In this document: piece by piece, positions 59,367 through 64,000 of the stretch
Position numbering within the stretch: the stretch's first letter is position 1
Layout of the letters: each line of letters begins with the position of its first letter
NCBI GenBank assembly: GCA_973895155.1
Contig: OZ316894.1
Span: forward strand, 16,988,001-17,052,000
From: Marsupella aquatica
Lineage: Eukaryota; Marchantiophyta
Length of the DNA: 64,000 nt
Direction of reading: 5' to 3'
The notes under the pieces: model-generated
Seen by the model: the letters and a program-made list of their open reading frames with translations, nothing else
The model's database searches: none
What the model was told of the DNA's origin: nothing
Made by a program: the position numbers and the translations under genes

Positions 59367-61215
59367 CTAGAGACCCGTCGTGTAGGGGAGCCCACTAAAT
59401 GAATGAGGCGTGGATAAAAGCAGTCGGTCCTGGAAGGAGTATCCATTGCGCCTAATAATCTTGTAGTTCGTCCATCCCATCAAAGTCAGGTTGGCTGCCA
59501 ACATCCTAGCCCATTCCGTCTCAGGCGAGTTAAGTGCCTTAGTGAACCATTGAGAGAGCAATGCATCAAAGTGACAACGGAAGTCCCGGAAGCCCGGCCC
59601 CCCCTCCACACGTGGCAAAGCCATCCGATCCCAGGCCACCAGGGGGACCTCTTGTCCTCTTGTGGCATTATATCCCCATAAAAATTCCTTGCTCAGAGCA
59701 ACCAACTTCTTCGCCAGGCCGACAGACGCCTTGCAATACATTACATGGTAGATCGGGATAGCAAGTAATACCTGTTTGACCAGTAGTGAACGGCCAGTAA
59801 AGGAAAGTAACTTGTTGGACCAAACCGAAAGCCTGGCACAGACCTTATCAAGGCAGAATTTGTGCAGTTGTTCCGTGCTCAAACTCTCACCAAATGGTGC
59901 CCCCAGGTATTTCTGCATCTCACCTCTTTGGCTAATAAGGCAGCCCGTGTTGTTCAGCCACTCTGGGATCCTTTCCATCGCCAATGGGATCACAACGGAT
60001 TTCTTTAGATGTAGTCGAGCCCCATTGGCCATCTCATAGCATTCTAGAGCAGTGGTTGCTTCCTCAAAGGCACGCTCTGTGGCCGGGACAAACATCCCAA
60101 CATCATCCGCAAACAGTCTATAGCAGATAGTGAATCCAGGGGTGATCTGCAAGCCACTAAGTCTGCCCTCCGCCATCTCTGTTCCAAGAAAGTCCATAAG
60201 AGGTTGTGTGGAGATGACAAACAACAATGGTGACAGTGGGCAGCCCTGTCTTACCCCTCGTTTAAGCTCAAATGTGTTTGATAGTAATCCGTTCACCAAG
60301 GCTCTGGAAGATGCCTGTGCCAGCAATGCCCTGACCAACATAGTGAAGCGTCCGCTGATGCCCAGTAGGTGCATGCATTCCCATAAGTAGTCATGTGAAA
60401 CATGGTCAAAGGCCTTCTCAAAATCCAGTTTTAGGAACAATGCCTCCCTCCTTTTGTTATGTACCCAGTCGTAGGTAAGCCAGGCTAGTGAAATATTTTC
60501 AAGAATGTGTCTTCCAGGTATAAATCCAGTCTGTTGCGGGCTAATAATCATGTGAAGAATTGGTTGAGTCGTATAGCAAGGATCTTGGCAATGAGCTTGT
60601 ATATAGTATTTAACATTGTCAAAGGGCGCCAGTCCCTTAAAGATCGTTTGTCAGGTTTCTTGGGTATGAACTTCACAATCCCTTCACAGATTCCAGCGTC
60701 CAGAGCCCCTGTAAGCTAGAACTCATATCCACCAGATCTTGCCCGAGAAATTCCCAGCAAGCTCTGTAGACCTCAATTGTCATGCCATCAGGTCCCGGTG
60801 TTTTGTCACAAGGCAGGAGCCACAACACCTCCTTCACCTCCTGGTATGACGGGAGCCTCTCCATCCTTAAAATCTCCGCTCCGGAGAGCGCAAACCTCGT
60901 GTTGCCAAGCAGTCTGTCACTGGCCACACGAACCTCTTCCAACTTTGCTTCCAATCGCGGCTCAGGCGAGTATAATGTTTGGCAGAATCCTTCAACCTCC
61001 TTCAAGATTCCGCCAGGGTCAGATATTGTACTCCCGTCCTCCCTACTCAGGGAAGGCATGGACTCACGAGATCTTTTAGCCTTCACTGTGGCAAAGAAAA
61101 ACTTAGTTGATTCATCTCCTTCACTTAACCACTTAATTCTGGCTAGCTGTTGTCCTCTGTGTGCTTCCTCCAACTCTGAAGCATGTAGTGTCTTCCACGT
61201 CCATGAACTTTGCAA
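59367..61215 (-). pseudogene. LINE reverse transcriptase, broken into two frames
   Basis: Frame 61215-60673 carries the fingers: WLSEGDESTKFFF and the LPCDKTPGPDGMT motif. Frame 60551-59367 carries PQQTGFIPGRHILENI, the palm motif KLDFEKAFDHV, GVRQGCPLSPLLF and the catalytic FADD (in YRLFADDVGMF). Catalytic residues are intact, but a frameshift or stop lies between 60551 and 60673. Confidence 0.93.
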
Positions 61216-61617
61216 TGTCTCCCTCTAAATGGTGGTCTATAATGGCCATCTTAAGAACTCGCAACTGAGCTCGCTGAGCTGCCATCTCCATCTCAGTTGT
61301 CCTTGGTTGGGCTTGAATTTCTTTCAGTGTTTGACGCATTTTCCAGCTGCCCTTAGCAAAGCACAGCAACGGGTCCAAAAAATCTCCCGTCCCACCCTCC
61401 AAGCAGCCTCCAACCGTAGAATGTCCTCCCTTCTCCGCAGAAACGCCGGGTTGGCCATGAAAAGATGCACTTTGCCTCTCTCCACCGTCTCTATCAGTCC
61501 AGAGAGATGCACATTCAACATTACTGGATCATGATCCGATAGGGCTGAGCCCCCGTCATGTAGGAGTTCCACCTCTCGAAGCCATTCTCCCCTTTCACTA
61601 ACGTAAATCTTGTCAAG

Positions 61618-62124
61618 TCAAGACTGTGACAACTCTCCATTACGATTCCTTCTCCACGTGAAGCACGGGCCAGCAACTCCTCCCCTAATGTCCCACGTGT
61701 CTGTCAAATTAAATCTCATCTTCAAAAATCTCCAAAACTTGGTCTCTTTGCCACGGATCAGCGGCGATGTACCAGTTGAGTCCGTTCTGACTTCCGTCAT
61801 ATTGAAGTCACCACACCACACCCAGTCATTGTGTGGCAGCATCACCTTTAGATCATTCCATAGCATAGCCCTTAGTCTAGGTGAATTGGGAGCATATATA
61901 CACGCAATTCCGAAAGTCACCGCTCCGTTCTCGATCACAGCCCATACAGCCCTTCCCATATCCAGTGTTCTCGAGCCCACCACCCTAAGCTCAGGGTGTA
62001 CCAGCAGTGCCGTTCCACCCCTTCCCTCATCCGGCTCAGAAGAAAAGTGCTGATATGAAGGGAGAATAGCCCGTAGAGCCATATCAAGTCTAAATTGATC
62101 AACTTTCACTTCTTGAAGGGCCAT
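61618..62124 (-). pseudogene. LINE endonuclease (EEP family), N-terminally truncated
   Basis: Readable motifs: ALQEVKVDQ with the catalytic Glu, GRGGTALLVHPEL, ACIYAPNSP, and WVWCGDFNMTE with the catalytic Asp-Phe-Asn. This APE-like endonuclease nicks target DNA in LINE retrotransposition. The upstream strands of the fold are absent. The domain continues past the stop at 61618 in another frame (SDHDPVMLN, about 61530, the SDH catalytic motif). Confidence 0.88.
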
Positions 62125-62127
62125 GTA

Positions 62128-62300
62128 TTCTCTAATATTGACCTTCTATAAAGTAAAATAGACAATTAATATTGAAAGTAAAGAAGATTTTTTATGATTT
62201 TTATATGAAATATGAATATTTATTTGAGGCTAGGATGGCACATGATACCCCCAAATATATACATAATTAACCCCCCAAGGGACTCAAATCTCATCAAGAT
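62128..62300. repeat. dispersed ~300-bp AT-rich repeat, copy 4 (right part)
   Basis: 'ttctctaatattgacc', 'ttctataaagtaaaatagac', 'attaatattgaaagtaaag', 'atatgaatatttatt', 'gaggctaggatggcacatga' and 'tacccccaaatatatacata' complete the repeat interrupted by the LINE. Confidence 0.85.
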
Positions 62301-64000
62301 AGTGGACAAATTCATCTACTCCCAAATACACAAGCTAGTCCAACTTCAGTCAATCTGATGATCCTTGCTTTTTGTTAAATTTGACTAATATTAAAGAAGA
62401 GGATTGATTACAATAGGTCTATCAAATGAGCAAGAGGTTGCGCTTAGTCAATGGCAATTGCTGCAAGAAGTGGAAATTAGTCGCAGTGGCAAAGAGATCA
62501 CTTGAATCTAGCGTAGGCTTTGATAAACAAACTGCTAAAAGAAAAAGTATAACACAAAGTGTTCTTGCAATGTGATTGGCACACTTTGACAAGAGGGAAT
62601 CATCAAGACCATGGGAAGTTTTTTCTACTACTTGTGCTCTCGGAGTGATCCTTTCAACATTGTCCGACCTTGCCCTTTGATAGTGAAGGGTCAAAAAGTA
62701 AGACTGGTTTAAATTCCAATAGCTGAGCTCTCATTTGCAAAAGTGGCAAATTAATGTTTGTATTTGACTTCAATTATTTGGGTTGAGCCTGTGGTTAGTG
62801 GTTTGCTTGACTCATATGTGATCCCCTTGTACTTGTCAGCAGCAAATGGTTGGGACTCTAAATACACCAAAGTCCTTGGCAAGTCCTAGGTTGGAGATAC
62901 ATGGGTCTCTTGAGAGATGGAGCAAGAGCATGCAAGGAATTCCTCCCCTAAGTGAAGCATCATTGAAAACATGCAAAAACTTATTCAAACACTTGGGGGA
63001 TGTACGTCTTTGTATGCCAAGATTGTGAGAAAAAGCTGAAGAGATATACTTAGTGGACCTCCAGATGTAACTTTTTCTCTTAATGGACCAAAAGTTGCAC
63101 ACGCCCTCCCAATGGACCTCTGGGCCCACCAGAGGTGCCATTTTGTGTGAGATGTTCTTCTAACACATTGTGCAGTTCTTATAACGCAAGATTGTCACTA
63201 TAAAACGAGCATGTCCTACTGTTCTTTAGTATTCGACCGCGTCGCCAAATGCGGTCGACTACGATCGTAGTTTCGAGTGAATCAATGTATCCCGCAATGT
63301 ATACATTGACCACAATGCATACAAACATGAACCGTCATTTTTCCGGGGGGCGTTTTTGTAAAGTTGGAGGGACAAAAATAAAAATCTAAGTGTGAAATCC
63401 AAATACAGCCTGCAAAGTGTATACATGACAAATCATATCTAGACTATGTTGTAATACAAAAGGTTTTGATTATTTGGGCAGGCTTCGGCAAGGGGCATCT
63501 TTGTAAAGTTGGAGGGACATCCACATTACTCATGATTATATCAATTGCTTTGTGGAAAGAGCTAACATCAGCCCCGACATCAGCCTGGCTACAGTCTTGG
63601 AGAATTTGTGATGCGGTGCAAGGAATCCAAAATGTCATCCTCCTGCACAGTGACCTCTTGTGATACAGACCCCGGGATTACAAATTCACTTTGCACCTTG
63701 CGCAATGGCCCATGAACTGTCAACTTAGTCCGACGTCTACTTGCATATGGGTCTGTTGAAGGTTGGCCAGACTGGGCAGCAACATTTCTCTTTGGAAAAA
63801 GTACTTGTGATACTTGACAATCGACTTGTAAAGCATGCAAATTTTGATCCACAGGCAACTGCACAGGCAACTGTTGCACATGCTCGGCCTAGTGATAGAC
63901 AACATTGGTGATAGGAGCAGAGCTCACATGCTCCTCCAACATCTCAAAGAAATTGTCGTCTACCAAGCAGCCCCAACCCTTCTTCTCCTAGATTTGAATG
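62301..64000. other. terminal region, no gene recognised
   Basis: The largest frame, 96 codons at 63879-63589 minus, has no domain and no exon partners; it is Gln/Val-rich and could be a transposon relic. Phrases of 'tggacc' type near 63056-63120 echo those at 4195-4240. Confidence 0.4.

Larger units (their letters stand above)
58067..62127 (-). mobile_element. 5'-truncated LINE (non-LTR retrotransposon)
   Basis: Minus-strand domain order is endonuclease, reverse transcriptase, zf-RVT, as in plant LINEs. The imperfect duplication ttcttcaatatt (58055-58066) and ttctctaatatt (62128-62139) is probably an aged target duplication, because together the flanks rebuild a known dispersed repeat. The 5' end is cut inside the endonuclease domain: the frame starts at its ALQEVKV motif and ORF1 is missing. 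The 3' end is near 58070-58100, with no clear poly-A. At least four frameshifts or stops separate the coding blocks. Confidence 0.92.

Overview
The window looks like nuclear DNA of a land plant, probably a seedless one (bryophyte, lycophyte or fern). Genes have GT-AG introns, several encode typical plant families (a GTE-type bromodomain protein, SKP1, RPS26, mitochondrial LETM1), and a telo-box precedes the ribosomal protein gene. Between genes lie long repeat-rich stretches with LTR-copia, LINE, MITE and Helitron-like elements and an unusual number of minisatellites. The exact taxon cannot be fixed from the sequence alone. A 100-N assembly gap sits at 30463-30562.

Six protein genes can be supported. 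(1) 1-1907, minus: 5' part of a GTE1/GTE6-like bromodomain protein that runs off the window. (2) 11228-13103, plus: five-exon gene for a 117-aa secreted cysteine-rich protein that resembles the DUF4787 family. (3) 15173-16735, minus: intronless, GC-rich 520-aa ATP-grasp enzyme of a type I associate mainly with fungi; a candidate horizontally acquired gene. (4) 21506-22284, plus: RPS26 in four exons. (5) 31994-32785, plus: SKP1 in two exons. (6) 38122-44729, minus: complete 14-exon LETM1 gene (806 aa) with an intact EF-hand; every exon junction keeps frame.

The rest is mobile and repetitive DNA. From left to right: a 104-bp minisatellite next to the bromodomain gene (2.3-3.4 kb), a Helitron candidate carrying a 19-bp minisatellite (7.2-8.5 kb), a TTAA-flanked MITE (9.7 kb), two opposite copies of a TAA-flanked MITE (19.0 and 23.9 kb), hairpins at 26.2, 30.2 and 42.4 kb, an array running into the SKP1 core promoter (30.6-31.5 kb) and four tandem arrays at 33.7-37.5 kb. 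At 48842-57721 there is a copia retrotransposon with perfect 5-bp target duplications, itself interrupted by a younger LTR element (50427-53872) with its own perfect duplication. A 5'-truncated LINE (about 58067-62127, minus) sits inside a copy of a dispersed AT-rich repeat found four times in the window.

The genes are housekeeping genes of unrelated pathways (transcription, translation, ubiquitin ligation, mitochondrial ion exchange) and show no operon-like or cluster logic. The most unusual items are the fungal-like ATP-grasp gene and the near-perfect 67-bp inverted repeat inside a LETM1 intron.
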